Assembly (NCBI GenBank): GCA_947629715.1
Contig: CANRET010000001.1
Coordinates: forward strand, 32,633 to 96,632
Source: an uncultured Akkermansia sp.
Lineage (GTDB): Bacteria; Verrucomicrobiota; Verrucomicrobiia; Verrucomicrobiales; Akkermansiaceae
Direction of reading: 5' to 3'
DNA length: 64,000 nt
A program made the position numbers and the translations under genes. A model generated the notes under the pieces. That model searched no databases. It was not told the DNA's origin and saw only the letters and a program-made list of their open reading frames with translations. Shown piece by piece: positions 9,788 through 19,195 of this stretch (positions within the stretch are counted from its first letter, which is position 1; each line of letters begins with the position of its first letter).

Positions 9788-10618
9788 ATGGAGAACACCG
9801 TAACAACCGAGTGGACGACCGATGCGCTTGGTCTGTGGCACAGACTGCTGGACGGCGGATGGATTGCTTTTGCAGGCTGGCTGCTTGCAGCGTATATCGT
9901 CATACGCATTGTGAAGCTCGTTTTCAGCCGGTTGTTCATTCGCTCCCAAAAGCTCCACCATCCTGCTGTACGTTTTCTCGCTCATCTCGCCACAACTCTC
10001 ATCTGGGCGCTCGCTCTGGTGCAAGCTCTGCGAGCAGTTGGCGTGGACCTGGTGAGCATTCTCGGAGCCGCCGGCGTCGTCGGCATTGCCATCGGCTTCG
10101 CCTCCCAGACGGCGCTCAGCAACCTCATCAGCGGTTTCTTTCTTATCTCCGAGAGCAGTTTCAAAATCGGCGACTACGTGCGCGTGGATTCCCTGGAAGG
10201 AACCGTGGAAAGCATTAACCTGCTCTCCATCTACCTGCGCCAGCCGGATCACTCGCTCATTCGCATTCCCTGCGAAATGATCATCAAAAATCCGGTCGTC
10301 AACATGACGAATGATAAGGTCCGCCGCTGCGATTTGGACGTGGGAGTGGACTATTCCTCGGACCTCGTGCGGGTACGAGAAGTCATCGAGCAAGTTGTCG
10401 CCGAGCAGCCAGGACTTTTCACGGATAAGAAACACGCCACCACCATCCTCTTCTCCGGTTTCGGCGAGTCTTCGCTCAACCTGCACATCGGCGCCTGGTG
10501 TCACACCGATGATTACCACGCCGTACGCTACTCCTTCGCTACAAAACTCCTCGCTGCCTTTGCCTCCGCCGACATCTCCATCCCCTTCCCCATCCGCGAC
10601 GTACGGATCACGAAGTAA
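9788..10618 (+). CDS. Small-conductance mechanosensitive channel (MscS family)
   Basis: ILGAAGVVGIAIGFASQTALSNLISGFFLISE and GDYVRVDSLEGTVESINL motifs; the ORF can extend to 9731. Confidence 0.9.
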   Translation: MENTVTTEWTTDALGLWHRLLDGGWIAFAGWLLAAYIVIRIVKLVFSRLFIRSQKLHHPAVRFLAHLATTLIWALALVQALRAVGVDLVSILGAAGVVGIAIGFASQTALSNLISGFFLISESSFKIGDYVRVDSLEGTVESINLLSIYLRQPDHSLIRIPCEMIIKNPVVNMTNDKVRRCDLDVGVDYSSDLVRVREVIEQVVAEQPGLFTDKKHATTILFSGFGESSLNLHIGAWCHTDDYHAVRYSFATKLLAAFASADISIPFPIRDVRITK

Positions 10619-10663
10619 GCGGAGCAACTCATTTTGTGATAAACAGCCCTGAGCTTGCCGGCC

Positions 10664-10693
10664 TTGACGCTCGGAGACGCTCTGTGATACAAT
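10664..10693 (+). promoter_or_regulatory. Candidate promoter of psd (leaderless)
   Basis: TTGACG-N18-TACAAT, 9 nt before ATG 10703. Confidence 0.7.
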
Positions 10694-10702
10694 GCCGGGA
10701 GC

Positions 10703-11617
10703 ATGAAGAATACATCGCCGGTTGTTTTTTTTAACCGATACACCCAACGGGAGCAGGAGGAAAAGATTCTGGGAGAACGTTCGCTGCGTTGGGTGTACGG
10801 CACGTGCACCGGACAACTGGCGCTCCACGCGCTGGTGAAACGCAGAATTTTCTCCCAGCTTCTGGGAAAATGGCAGAGTTCTCCCGGCAGCGCAAAACGG
10901 ATTCCTGACTTTATCCGCGACTACGACATCGATGTACAGGAGATACTGCGTCCTCTCGACGCCTTTTCCAGTTTCAACGACTTTTTCATCCGAGAACTCA
11001 AACCGGAAGCTCGTCCTGTCTGTTCCGAAACCTGTGTGGCGCTGCCGGCAGACGCTCGTCACCGAGGCTGGCAAAATGCTGCAGAGGCACGCGATGTGTA
11101 CGTGAAGGGGCAGCGCTTCGACCTGCCCGCTCTGCTGGGCAACCGCGACTTGGCGACTCGATTTGAACATGGTTCCTTGTTGCTCTCCCGCCTTTGCCCG
11201 GTGGATTACCACCGTTTTCACTTTCCTGCCTCCGGAACGCCGGAAGCCGCCGTGCGTTTACCCGGCCCTCTGGCCAGCGTCGCCCCCTGCAGCTTACGGC
11301 GCCGCCTTTCATGGTTATGGACAAATCAGAGGGAATTGACCCTGCTGCACACACCGGACATCGGTGATGTGGTCATTGTCGCCGTGGGGGCGACGGGTGT
11401 GGGAAGCATTCACCAGACATACACGCCCGGACGTCAGGTTCGCATGGGCGAGCAGCAAGGGTATTTTTGCTTCGGAGGTTCCACGGTGATCTGTCTTTTT
11501 GAGCCGGGACGCATCCGACTGGCCGCAGATTTGCTGGAGCTCACGCAACGCGGCATGGAACTGTACGCACACGTGGGGGATATTCTCGGTGAGCGAGTCA
11601 TGCCCCGGGATTCGTGA
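10703..11617 (+). CDS. psd: Phosphatidylserine decarboxylase
   Basis: FFNRYTQREQEEKILGERSLRWVYG; FNDFFIRELKPEARP; VGATGVGSIHQTYTPG and FGGSTVICLFE (pyruvoyl cleavage-site region). Confidence 0.92.
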   Translation: MKNTSPVVFFNRYTQREQEEKILGERSLRWVYGTCTGQLALHALVKRRIFSQLLGKWQSSPGSAKRIPDFIRDYDIDVQEILRPLDAFSSFNDFFIRELKPEARPVCSETCVALPADARHRGWQNAAEARDVYVKGQRFDLPALLGNRDLATRFEHGSLLLSRLCPVDYHRFHFPASGTPEAAVRLPGPLASVAPCSLRRRLSWLWTNQRELTLLHTPDIGDVVIVAVGATGVGSIHQTYTPGRQVRMGEQQGYFCFGGSTVICLFEPGRIRLAADLLELTQRGMELYAHVGDILGERVMPRDS

Positions 11618-12944
11618 CTTCTGCCGTCAGCTCACCCTCACTCAGGCAGATGTTCAACTGTGTGCCGAGGGGAGCTTCCTGCGCTCGTCTCAAGAGCGTC
11701 CCATCTTTCTTGCGCACGAAAGCAAAACCGCGCTTCAAGGCATTCTGAGGACTGGCAGCGCGCAATCTTTCCTCGTGGATGCGGAGAGCAGATGCCCACT
11801 GTTCCATCCGTGCCTGGGCGCTCAAACGCAGTGTTCGTTGAACTGCGACCAAGCGGTCCTGCGCCCGCGCCAGCTCCACGCGCAAACGCCCTGCACTCAG
11901 ACGCGCGCTGAGCATTTCAAGTCCTTGCGCCGCGAGATGTAAGCGGTTGCGACTGTGCTCAAGCAGGTCTTCCTCCAGTGCATCCATACGTTGAGCAAAG
12001 GGAGCAAGCAGTTCCAACGGACGACTCAGTTTTCCGCGCTCTGCGGCAAGCAAGCGCAAACGCGCCGTTTCCACCGCACGCATCAACTGCTTGCGCATGA
12101 TCAGAGCCGTTTGATCCAATCCTGCGTCCAGAGCCGCTGCGTCCGGCGTAGTCAGCTCGATGGCAGCAGTGGGCGTCGGGGCGCGGAGATCCGCCACAAA
12201 GTCGGCGATGGTAAAATCCGTTTCGTGCCCCACAGCAGAAACCACCGGCACACTGCTGGCTGCGATAGCACGCGCCAGAACCTCCTCATTAAAGCACCAC
12301 AGGTCCTCCATGGAACCGCCGCCACGGGCCAAAATCACGAAGTCCACCGCCGGCAAGCCGTAACGCTCCGGTTCGCTCCACATTTGAAGCGCACGCGCCA
12401 AACCCAGTTCCGCACCCTTTCCCTGCACTTGCACGGGCAACAGGTAAGCCTGCACCCAGGGCGCGCGTTGCTCCAGGCGATGCCTCATATCCTGAATAAC
12501 CGCACCTGTCGGAGACGTAATCAGTCCGATGCTCACCGGATAGCGCGGAAGCTGACGTTTGCGTTCAGCGGCGAATAAGCCCTCGGACTCCAGCTTGCGC
12601 TTCAGCGCTTCGAACTGCTGTTGCAGGGAGCCTACGCCCGCCTCGCGCACACGCTCCACGATGAATTGAAGAGCGCCGCGCCCCTCCCAGACCGTAGCTC
12701 GGCCGGAAAGCTCCACGAGCAAGCCCTCGCGCAGATGCACGCGGCAGCCGACAGCCTGATAGCGGTAGAGTACACATGAGAGCTGGGCGTTTGCATCCTT
12801 GAGCGTGAAGTACACATGCCCGCTGCTCGCTGCTTTGCAAGAACCTATCTCGCCAACGACGCGCGCCTCGCCCACTTCGCCTTCCACGGCGTACTTGAGA
12901 CGAGCGAGCAGCTGGGTGACGCTCCATGGCTCATTCTTACTCAT
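11598..12944 (-). CDS. xseA: Exodeoxyribonuclease VII large subunit
   Basis: MSKNEPWSVTQLLARLKYAVEGEVGEARVVGEIGSCKAASSGHVYFTLKDANAQLSCVLYR; GGGSMEDLWCFNEE; VSAVGHETDFTIADFVADLRAPTPTAAIE. Confidence 0.95.
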   Translation of the reverse strand: MSKNEPWSVTQLLARLKYAVEGEVGEARVVGEIGSCKAASSGHVYFTLKDANAQLSCVLYRYQAVGCRVHLREGLLVELSGRATVWEGRGALQFIVERVREAGVGSLQQQFEALKRKLESEGLFAAERKRQLPRYPVSIGLITSPTGAVIQDMRHRLEQRAPWVQAYLLPVQVQGKGAELGLARALQMWSEPERYGLPAVDFVILARGGGSMEDLWCFNEEVLARAIAASSVPVVSAVGHETDFTIADFVADLRAPTPTAAIELTTPDAAALDAGLDQTALIMRKQLMRAVETARLRLLAAERGKLSRPLELLAPFAQRMDALEEDLLEHSRNRLHLAAQGLEMLSARLSAGRLRVELARAQDRLVAVQRTLRLSAQARMEQWASALRIHEERLRAASPQNALKRGFAFVRKKDGTLLRRAQEAPLGTQLNICLSEGELTAEVTNPGA

Positions 12945-13273
12945 GACCGAGGATACAGGTGAGCGTTGGGATCCTGCCATGCGGGAGCGTAACCCTTGGC
13001 GTAACTGAACAAGTCACGGCGCTGGTAGGCGTACGGCTCGTCTTCCTTCGTCAGTCGCTGCTCTACTGCCGCATTCAATGCCTCGGTCACCTTCTTCATC
13101 ATGTTCAGGGTGAGCCTGCGTCCGGTCCTCGCACGCTGCACCTGCTTGTGCGTGAGCTGAGCTTCCGGTCCTACCGCCGTCACCAGGTCATGATTATCCA
13201 ACCCCCAGTTGCAAAGCAGAGCATCCAGCCGCTGGACCCCGCATTCTCTCTCGTTCATCTCCTGCCTGTCCAT
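12941..13273 (-). CDS. Hypothetical protein, possible XRE-like HTH
   Basis: 110 aa; LDALLCNWGLDNHDLVTAVGPEAQLTHKQVQRARTGRRLTLNMMKKVTEAL resembles HTH spacing; overlaps the xseA start. Confidence 0.6.
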   Translation of the reverse strand: MDRQEMNERECGVQRLDALLCNWGLDNHDLVTAVGPEAQLTHKQVQRARTGRRLTLNMMKKVTEALNAAVEQRLTKEDEPYAYQRRDLFSYAKGYAPAWQDPNAHLYPRS

Positions 13274-13276
13274 GTT

Positions 13277-13795
13277 TCAATAGCCTGGTATGTGGCGCAC
13301 CTTAAACCCGGTGCATCTTCTCGAGGTTGTGTACCATCTGGGACCCACGCCTCTCCCGCTTCCCGTCGTATCAAAACGAGCTCCGGCAATGATGAGGAAC
13401 ACGTGCCCGTACTTCGTGTACACGGTCAACCATTTGCCATATCCCGGCCTGCCCCAGCGCAGAAAGTCGCCGGAGGTAGGTTGAGCGCCCTTTTTGAGCA
13501 TGCCTGCCTCGCGCAACACGAAAGCCACGGAGCCGGAGCAATCGTACGCGCTGTCGTGATGCCGTCCGTGACCGCCGCCGCGACGGTAAGGCTTGCCCAC
13601 AATTTTATTTGCCGCCGCAATTGCTCGCTTAATGCGTTTGGGGGCCTCTTTTGGCGCCACTGCTTTCCCATGAATCAAGCGCACGCTGTACCCCTTGTGG
13701 TACACGTAATTAGGGGTGTACACATCCGGCTCGTGCGTCTGACAAGCAGTCAACACAAGTGCAAGAGCCAGGAATGCTGTAAAAAAACGCCTCAT
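13277..13795 (-). CDS. NlpC/P60-like lipoprotein peptidase
   Basis: Lipobox-like LVLTACQ; YDCSGSVAFVLREAG (Cys motif) and YGHVFLIIAGARFDTTG (His motif). Confidence 0.8.
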   Translation of the reverse strand: MRRFFTAFLALALVLTACQTHEPDVYTPNYVYHKGYSVRLIHGKAVAPKEAPKRIKRAIAAANKIVGKPYRRGGGHGRHHDSAYDCSGSVAFVLREAGMLKKGAQPTSGDFLRWGRPGYGKWLTVYTKYGHVFLIIAGARFDTTGSGRGVGPRWYTTSRRCTGFKVRHIPGY

Positions 13796-13810
13796 CCTAC
13801 CCGTTTGCGC

Positions 13811-13839
13811 ATTCTAGCATATCCATGCAGAAACCGCAA
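13811..13839 (-). promoter_or_regulatory. Candidate promoter of the NlpC/P60-like gene
   Basis: Minus strand TTGCGG-N17-TAGAAT, 15 nt before ATG. Confidence 0.55.
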
Positions 13840-14106
13840 GGCAGCATTTTGATTTACAATATGATTTGCAAAGTTCGGCAAGCACGGCGCATGGAGCTGC
13901 AAACCAGAACCGAGGCGGTCGGCAGGAGCGAACGCCGGGACCGTTGCCTTGCCGGACCAAATCGTCGATCCGGAGCCCCTGAAAGCACCTTTTCCAAGGT
14001 TGTTGAAAAGCGATTGCTTTTCAGCGCAAAAACCTTTTCGCTCACCATCCTGAATCTCCTTCCCTTGCCTTGAGAGTTTTCAGAGGAGACAAACTCGTAA
14101 ATGAAG

Positions 14107-14135
14107 TGGACAAATCGGCTGGGAGAGGTTAGAAT
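14107..14135 (+). promoter_or_regulatory. Candidate promoter, leaderless GH-like gene
   Basis: TGGACA-N17-TAGAAT, 8 nt before ATG 14144. Confidence 0.6.
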
Positions 14136-14143
14136 GAAGCTGT

Positions 14144-16759
14144 ATGAAAGGTCTCATGGCATCGACTGCTGCATTTGCTGTATTATTGTCACTCCAATCG
14201 GGCATTGCTGAAACGACGGCAGACTCTCAGTCAGGCAATGAAAAAGTCTCCAACGTACTCGCGAAGAATGAAGTTTTGAAGGGAAAGGACCGGGCTGTTC
14301 TATCCAATAAGTGGATTTCCGTCAGTTTTGACTTTGGGAAAGGCAGCGGCATCGTCCTCAACGGACTCACCGAAAAAGCGACCGGCAAGAAACTGGTGAA
14401 GGGAGGCACGAACATCCTCAGCGTGCGCGCTGCGGGGCGCAAAGAGGTCAGCACGAAAGATATGAAACTGCTCTCGTGGGATGTGGATTCATACCCTGCG
14501 AATCCCGCAGCCACGCGGGCGGCAGAGAAGGAAAGCGGCAAAGGCGTGCACGCCGTGCTGGAATCGAAAGACGGCGCCTACCAAGTGGAGTGGCGAGCGA
14601 TACTGCGCGAAAATTCCAAGTATCTGCGCCAGGAGTTCGTGATCACGGCTCTGCACGACACGGCTTTCGAATCCTTCATCCCGCTGCAATGCGTCTTTTC
14701 AGAGGATGCAGGGCAGCCATCCGTCGTCGGCAATGTAACGCACGGCAACCCGGTGACAAGTGAGCGCTTGTTTGCCGGACTGGAAACTCCCATGTCCGTG
14801 ATGAAAGTCGGAGGACGGGAAGCCCCCGCCGAGAAAGATCCCACCGTGTGGTCTCCGGAGTCGTTTCAGGATGTCTTTGCCAACGACATTCCCCAGGAGG
14901 TGCGCTCCGCTTGCGCAGAACTCTGCGCAGAGATGGACGGTCCCGTCGTTCGCCACGTGAAGGCGGGTGGCGGCGAGGTGCAATTCGCGGAGGGCGGGGA
15001 ATGTCGAGTGGAGCCCGTGTATGAAGGCGGATCTCACAAGCTGAATATCATCGCTGTAAGTCTTGCGGACGCCACGGGTAAAATCGTGAGCTGCGATGCA
15101 CATCGAGGAAGTGTCGGCGACAAGAGCATCGACTCGGTTTACACCCTTCAAGTTCCCGCTCCGGGCGCTTACACCCTGCATTATTGGGTGGAAAACAAGA
15201 CGGAAAGCATCACGGCGCACGGCTCGCTGCGTCTTTCTCTCCCGCTGAAGACCGAAGCCGCCGAAGACCGGGACGGGCAATCCTCCGCCAACATGGTGTG
15301 CGGGGAGTGGGTTCGTAAGGCGCTGCTGCCACGCGGATGGAGTTGGACTGTTTCCTCAGTGACAGGCCTGCTGGATCCCGAACAGCCGCGTCGGTCTTTC
15401 CTGCATTACAGCGAACGCGAGCGCGCCGTGCCTTACCGTTTGCTCGTACATTACAACGATTGGTATGAGGTAGGCATTCGTGTGCATGACAACAGCGATC
15501 CTCTCCAACGAACTACGGATGCCATTTGGAAAGGTATCCTGGCGCAGTGGAAACACGAACTCTTCGACAAGCGGAAAACGAACATAGACGCTTTCGTGAT
15601 TGATGACGGCTGGGATGACTTCAACAGCCTCTGGGAGTTTCACGCGGGTTTCCCGAACGGCTTTGCCAACATCAACCGCGCGGCTGTCAAAATGGGCGCG
15701 GGAATCGGCACCTGGCTCGGTCCGGTGGGCGGCTACGGAAGTTCCAAACAGATGCGCATCTCCTACTGGAATAAAAAACACCCTCGCAATCAGATCAATA
15801 ATTTCAAACTCTCCAATCAGGAGTACTTTGATGCCTTTGTGTCGCGCTGTTCGGACATGATCAAGAAATACGACATGCGATACTTCAAATTTGATGGCAT
15901 TTCAACGAAGTTTCATGCCGACGGACCTGCGGATTTGGAAGATGCGGAGGGCATTATCCGCGTGGCAACGGAGCTGCGGAAAAAGCGCCCGGACATCTTC
16001 ATCAACGCCACCGTAGGCACGTGGGCCAGTCCCTTCTGGTTCCATTTCGTGGACTCGGTTTGGCGACAGGAAAACGACTTCGGGCAAGTAGGCAACGCCG
16101 GAGACGCGCGTGACCGCTGGATCACCTACCGCGACAGACTGGTGTACGAAGTCTTCGTGCAGGGCGCTCCGCTCTTCCCCATCAATTGCCTCATGACGCA
16201 CGGCACCATTATCACGCGCAACGGACCGCCGAGTGTCATGAGCAAAGATCCCGCCAACTGCATCAAAGAAATGCGCACTGCCTTCGGTTGCGGGTCGGGA
16301 TTGCAGGAGGTGTATGCCGATGCCGAATTGCTCAATCAGGAAAACGGCAAGTTGTGGGATGAACTTGCCTCCTGCATCGCATGGATTCGCCGCAATGCCG
16401 ATGTGCTGGCTGATGTGCATTGGGTGGGCGGCAACCCGTGGGATGGGAACGACGGGAGCATCTACGGCTGGGCGGCGTGGAATCCTTCAAAATGCACCCT
16501 CACGCTGCGCAACTCCTCCGCCTCTGCCAAAACCCTGCGTACCACACTGCGCCAACTTTTCGAGATTCCCGGGAAAAACAAGGAAAAGATCAAACTGATC
16601 AGTTCCTTTGCCGATCAACGTAAGCTGCCCGGTTTCATGGACGAGCTGTTGGATGTGGATGCCGAGCTGGAAATCACACTTGAACCGGGCGAAGTCATCG
16701 TGATGGAGGGCAAATCGAACAGAGCGCAAAAAAAGAAGAAGAACTCGAAACGCCGGTAG
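14144..16759 (+). CDS. Secreted clan GH-D-like (melibiase/raffinose-synthase-like) glycoside hydrolase
   Basis: Signal peptide; FVIDDGWDDFNSLWEFHAGFPNG, KYDMRYFKFDGIS, NATVGTWASPFWFHFVDSVWRQENDFG; basic C-terminal tail. Confidence 0.72.
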   Translation: MKGLMASTAAFAVLLSLQSGIAETTADSQSGNEKVSNVLAKNEVLKGKDRAVLSNKWISVSFDFGKGSGIVLNGLTEKATGKKLVKGGTNILSVRAAGRKEVSTKDMKLLSWDVDSYPANPAATRAAEKESGKGVHAVLESKDGAYQVEWRAILRENSKYLRQEFVITALHDTAFESFIPLQCVFSEDAGQPSVVGNVTHGNPVTSERLFAGLETPMSVMKVGGREAPAEKDPTVWSPESFQDVFANDIPQEVRSACAELCAEMDGPVVRHVKAGGGEVQFAEGGECRVEPVYEGGSHKLNIIAVSLADATGKIVSCDAHRGSVGDKSIDSVYTLQVPAPGAYTLHYWVENKTESITAHGSLRLSLPLKTEAAEDRDGQSSANMVCGEWVRKALLPRGWSWTVSSVTGLLDPEQPRRSFLHYSERERAVPYRLLVHYNDWYEVGIRVHDNSDPLQRTTDAIWKGILAQWKHELFDKRKTNIDAFVIDDGWDDFNSLWEFHAGFPNGFANINRAAVKMGAGIGTWLGPVGGYGSSKQMRISYWNKKHPRNQINNFKLSNQEYFDAFVSRCSDMIKKYDMRYFKFDGISTKFHADGPADLEDAEGIIRVATELRKKRPDIFINATVGTWASPFWFHFVDSVWRQENDFGQVGNAGDARDRWITYRDRLVYEVFVQGAPLFPINCLMTHGTIITRNGPPSVMSKDPANCIKEMRTAFGCGSGLQEVYADAELLNQENGKLWDELASCIAWIRRNADVLADVHWVGGNPWDGNDGSIYGWAAWNPSKCTLTLRNSSASAKTLRTTLRQLFEIPGKNKEKIKLISSFADQRKLPGFMDELLDVDAELEITLEPGEVIVMEGKSNRAQKKKKNSKRR

Positions 16760-16775
16760 CCGCCGCGCATCAAAA

Positions 16776-17552
16776 TCACTGTCCCGGGCGATTCTTGTAG
16801 TGCGTGGGCTTCGTTTTCTTTCTTCCGACGGCGAAAAATTCCGGGTGGGCAGCGGCCCATTTTTCGTAGAGATCCGGTCTGTTGGCTCGGGTGCGCTGCA
16901 CGGCCTGCTCCAGCTTCCACTCGGCTATCGCCTTATGATTGCCGGAGAGAAGCGTTTCCGGCGCCTTCATCCCGCGATACTCTGCAGGTTTGGTGTAGGC
17001 GGGAGCTTCCAGCAGACCGTCGGAGAAAGATTCCTCCTCACTGCTGCGTTCGTCGCCGAGCGCGCCCGGAAGTAAGCGTGAGACGGCGTCAATGAGCACG
17101 ACGGCTGCGATCGCGCCGTTGGTAAGAATGTAATCGCCAATGGAAAGTTCCATGTCCACGAGCTTTTCCACCACGCGGTGATCTACCCCCTCGTAGTGAC
17201 CGCAGATGATGATGTAGTGAGCGCTTCCACTCGGTTCGGTGCAGGGAGCCGCCAGCTCGCGCACAACCGACTGGGTGAGTACACGCCCCTGAGGCGTCAT
17301 GAGGATGACCTTCGTATTCTCCCTCCGGAGTTCCTCGACAGCCTCAAAAATCGGCTCGCATTTCATGAGCATCCCCTGTCCGCCTCCGCACAGGTAGTCA
17401 TCTGTGCGATGATGCTTGTCATGCGTCCAATCCCGTAACTGGTGGGAACGCACAGAGACAATCCCTCCGTTCGAGGCGCGTCCCAGAATGCTCTGCGAGA
17501 GCGGTACGCTCACAATCTCCGGGAACAGGGAGAGTACGTCAAACTCAAGCAT
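16776..17552 (-). CDS. trmD: tRNA (guanine-N1)-methyltransferase
   Basis: MLEFDVLSLFPEIVSVPLSQSILGRA; GGGQGMLMKCEP; YIIICGHYEGVDHRV; SIGDYILTNGAIAA. Confidence 0.96.
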   Translation of the reverse strand: MLEFDVLSLFPEIVSVPLSQSILGRASNGGIVSVRSHQLRDWTHDKHHRTDDYLCGGGQGMLMKCEPIFEAVEELRRENTKVILMTPQGRVLTQSVVRELAAPCTEPSGSAHYIIICGHYEGVDHRVVEKLVDMELSIGDYILTNGAIAAVVLIDAVSRLLPGALGDERSSEEESFSDGLLEAPAYTKPAEYRGMKAPETLLSGNHKAIAEWKLEQAVQRTRANRPDLYEKWAAAHPEFFAVGRKKTKPTHYKNRPGQ

Positions 17553-17572
17553 CGCAGCGTCGGATCGCTCGT

Positions 17573-18689
17573 TTAAGCATTGGCATTGTGCCGCAGCATG
17601 GCTTCAATATAGGCATCCAAATTGCCGTCCATCACGTCCTGAATGTTGCCGCTCTCCACCCCGGTGCGCAAATCTTTCACCATCTGGTACGGTTGGAAAA
17701 CGTAGGAGCGGATCTGGTTGCCCCACGCAATGTCGCCCTTCTCAGAATACTGCCGATCCGCCTCCGCCCGCTTGCGGTCTTCCTCCAATTGAATGAGACG
17801 CGCCTTGAGCATGCGCATGGCTTCCTCACGGTTGCGCAGCTGAGAACGCTGCGTCTGACATGCCACGATGATACCAGTAGGCAGATGGGTAAGACGCACG
17901 GCCGTTTCCACTTTGTTGACGTTCTGCCCTCCCTTGCCTCCGGAGCGGTAAGTGTCCATCTTCACGTCCGCATCCTTCACTTCGATCTCCACGTCGTCGG
18001 AGATGTCCGGCGTGGCGTCCAGCGAACAGAATGACGTGTGGCGCTTGCCGGCTGCATCAAAGGGGCTCATGCGCACGAGGCGATGAATGCCGCGCTCGTT
18101 TTTGAGGTATCCATACGCATATTCCCCGGTAATTTTTACCGTCACAGAACGCAATCCGGCTTCATCGCCATCCGTACTCTCCATGATTTCCGTGGCAAAG
18201 TCGTGCCTCTCGCAGTAGCGAAGATACATGCGCAGCAGCATGCTCGCCCAATCGCACGCCTCCGTGCCGCCCGCTCCCGAGTGGATGGTAATATAGCAAC
18301 CGGATGCGTCATGCGGACCGTTGAGCAGGGTGATCAGCTCAAACTCCTCCAGCCTTTTTTGCCAAGCGGCAAACTCCGCTGCCGCCTCCCCTGCCAACTC
18401 TGCTTCCTCGCGCGCCAGCTCCAGAGCAACCTCCACATCTTCCAGCCCGCTTTCCAAAGCGCGGTATTGCTCCAACCGCCGCTTGAGCGGGTTCACCTCC
18501 GCCATGAGCGCACGCGCTGCGGCCGGGTCATCCCAGAAGTCAGGAGCACTCATGCGCTGCTCCAAATGGTTCACCTGTTGCTCCAAGTGAGCGAGGTCAA
18601 AGATAGCTCCCGAGCTCGGAAAGACGACTGCGCATGGCCGCCGTGTCGAGCGCCGAGAGATCGATTGGGGAAGTCGGATTCTCCGTCAT
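17573..18689 (-). CDS. prfB: Peptide chain release factor 2 with programmed +1 frameshift
   Basis: 30-codon ORF from ATG 18689 ending ...GSYL-TGA; CTTTGAC slip site, then RF2 body with [16 protein letters not shown] and [18 protein letters not shown]. Confidence 0.95.
18596..18602 (-). promoter_or_regulatory. prfB programmed +1 frameshift site CTTTGAC
   Basis: Minus strand CGGGAGCTATCTTTGACCTC; in-frame TGA after 30 codons, with the RF2 body continuing in +1. Confidence 0.93.
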
Positions 18690-18698
18690 AGCGCGCGC

Positions 18699-18727
18699 AG
18701 TGTAGCAAGCCGCCCCCATCGTGTCAA
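18699..18727 (-). promoter_or_regulatory. Candidate promoter of prfB-trmD (leaderless)
   Basis: Minus strand TTGACA-N17-TACACT, 9 nt before ATG 18689. Confidence 0.75.
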
Positions 18728-19147
18728 GGCAAATCCGATGCGCTTTGCGTCAATTACATCTCAGGCCAAGCGAGTCCGAACCACATATTTTGCTTCCGTA
18801 TGTGCGTATTTCAGAGTACGTACGTCAGGCCTGCATTTGATAATTTCCCCCACTTTTCTTTCAACAACCTGTCAGGGGAGGAATACTTTCCACGCAGGTG
18901 GAGAATCCATTAGTCCCTTTGCCGATAAATGATCTTCCATATCTTAGACAAGGTCGGACACGTATTCCAAATCCGTTCCTCTCAGGGGCAGCTCGAGCGA
19001 TATTTGGCGATAAGATCCGGCTCTCCGTTACTTAACATATTTTACACTTGAATCAACAATTCAGGAAGTTATTGATGGTAGTTTTATACACCTTTTCTCT
19101 CCTGCCGAATTTCTCATGCGCTTGCCCCGTCATGCCGCAAGCATCAC

Positions 19148-19177
19148 TTGACGTGCCGGGGTGAGGCATGGTAGAGT
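19148..19177 (+). promoter_or_regulatory. Candidate promoter of the leuC operon
   Basis: TTGACG-N18-TAGAGT, 18 nt before ATG 19196. Confidence 0.6.
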
Positions 19178-19195
19178 CGTGGACAAACGGATAGT

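Noticed and set aside
9755-11221. 488-aa minus-strand ORF
   Set aside because: Antisense to mscS and psd, both recognised by motif.
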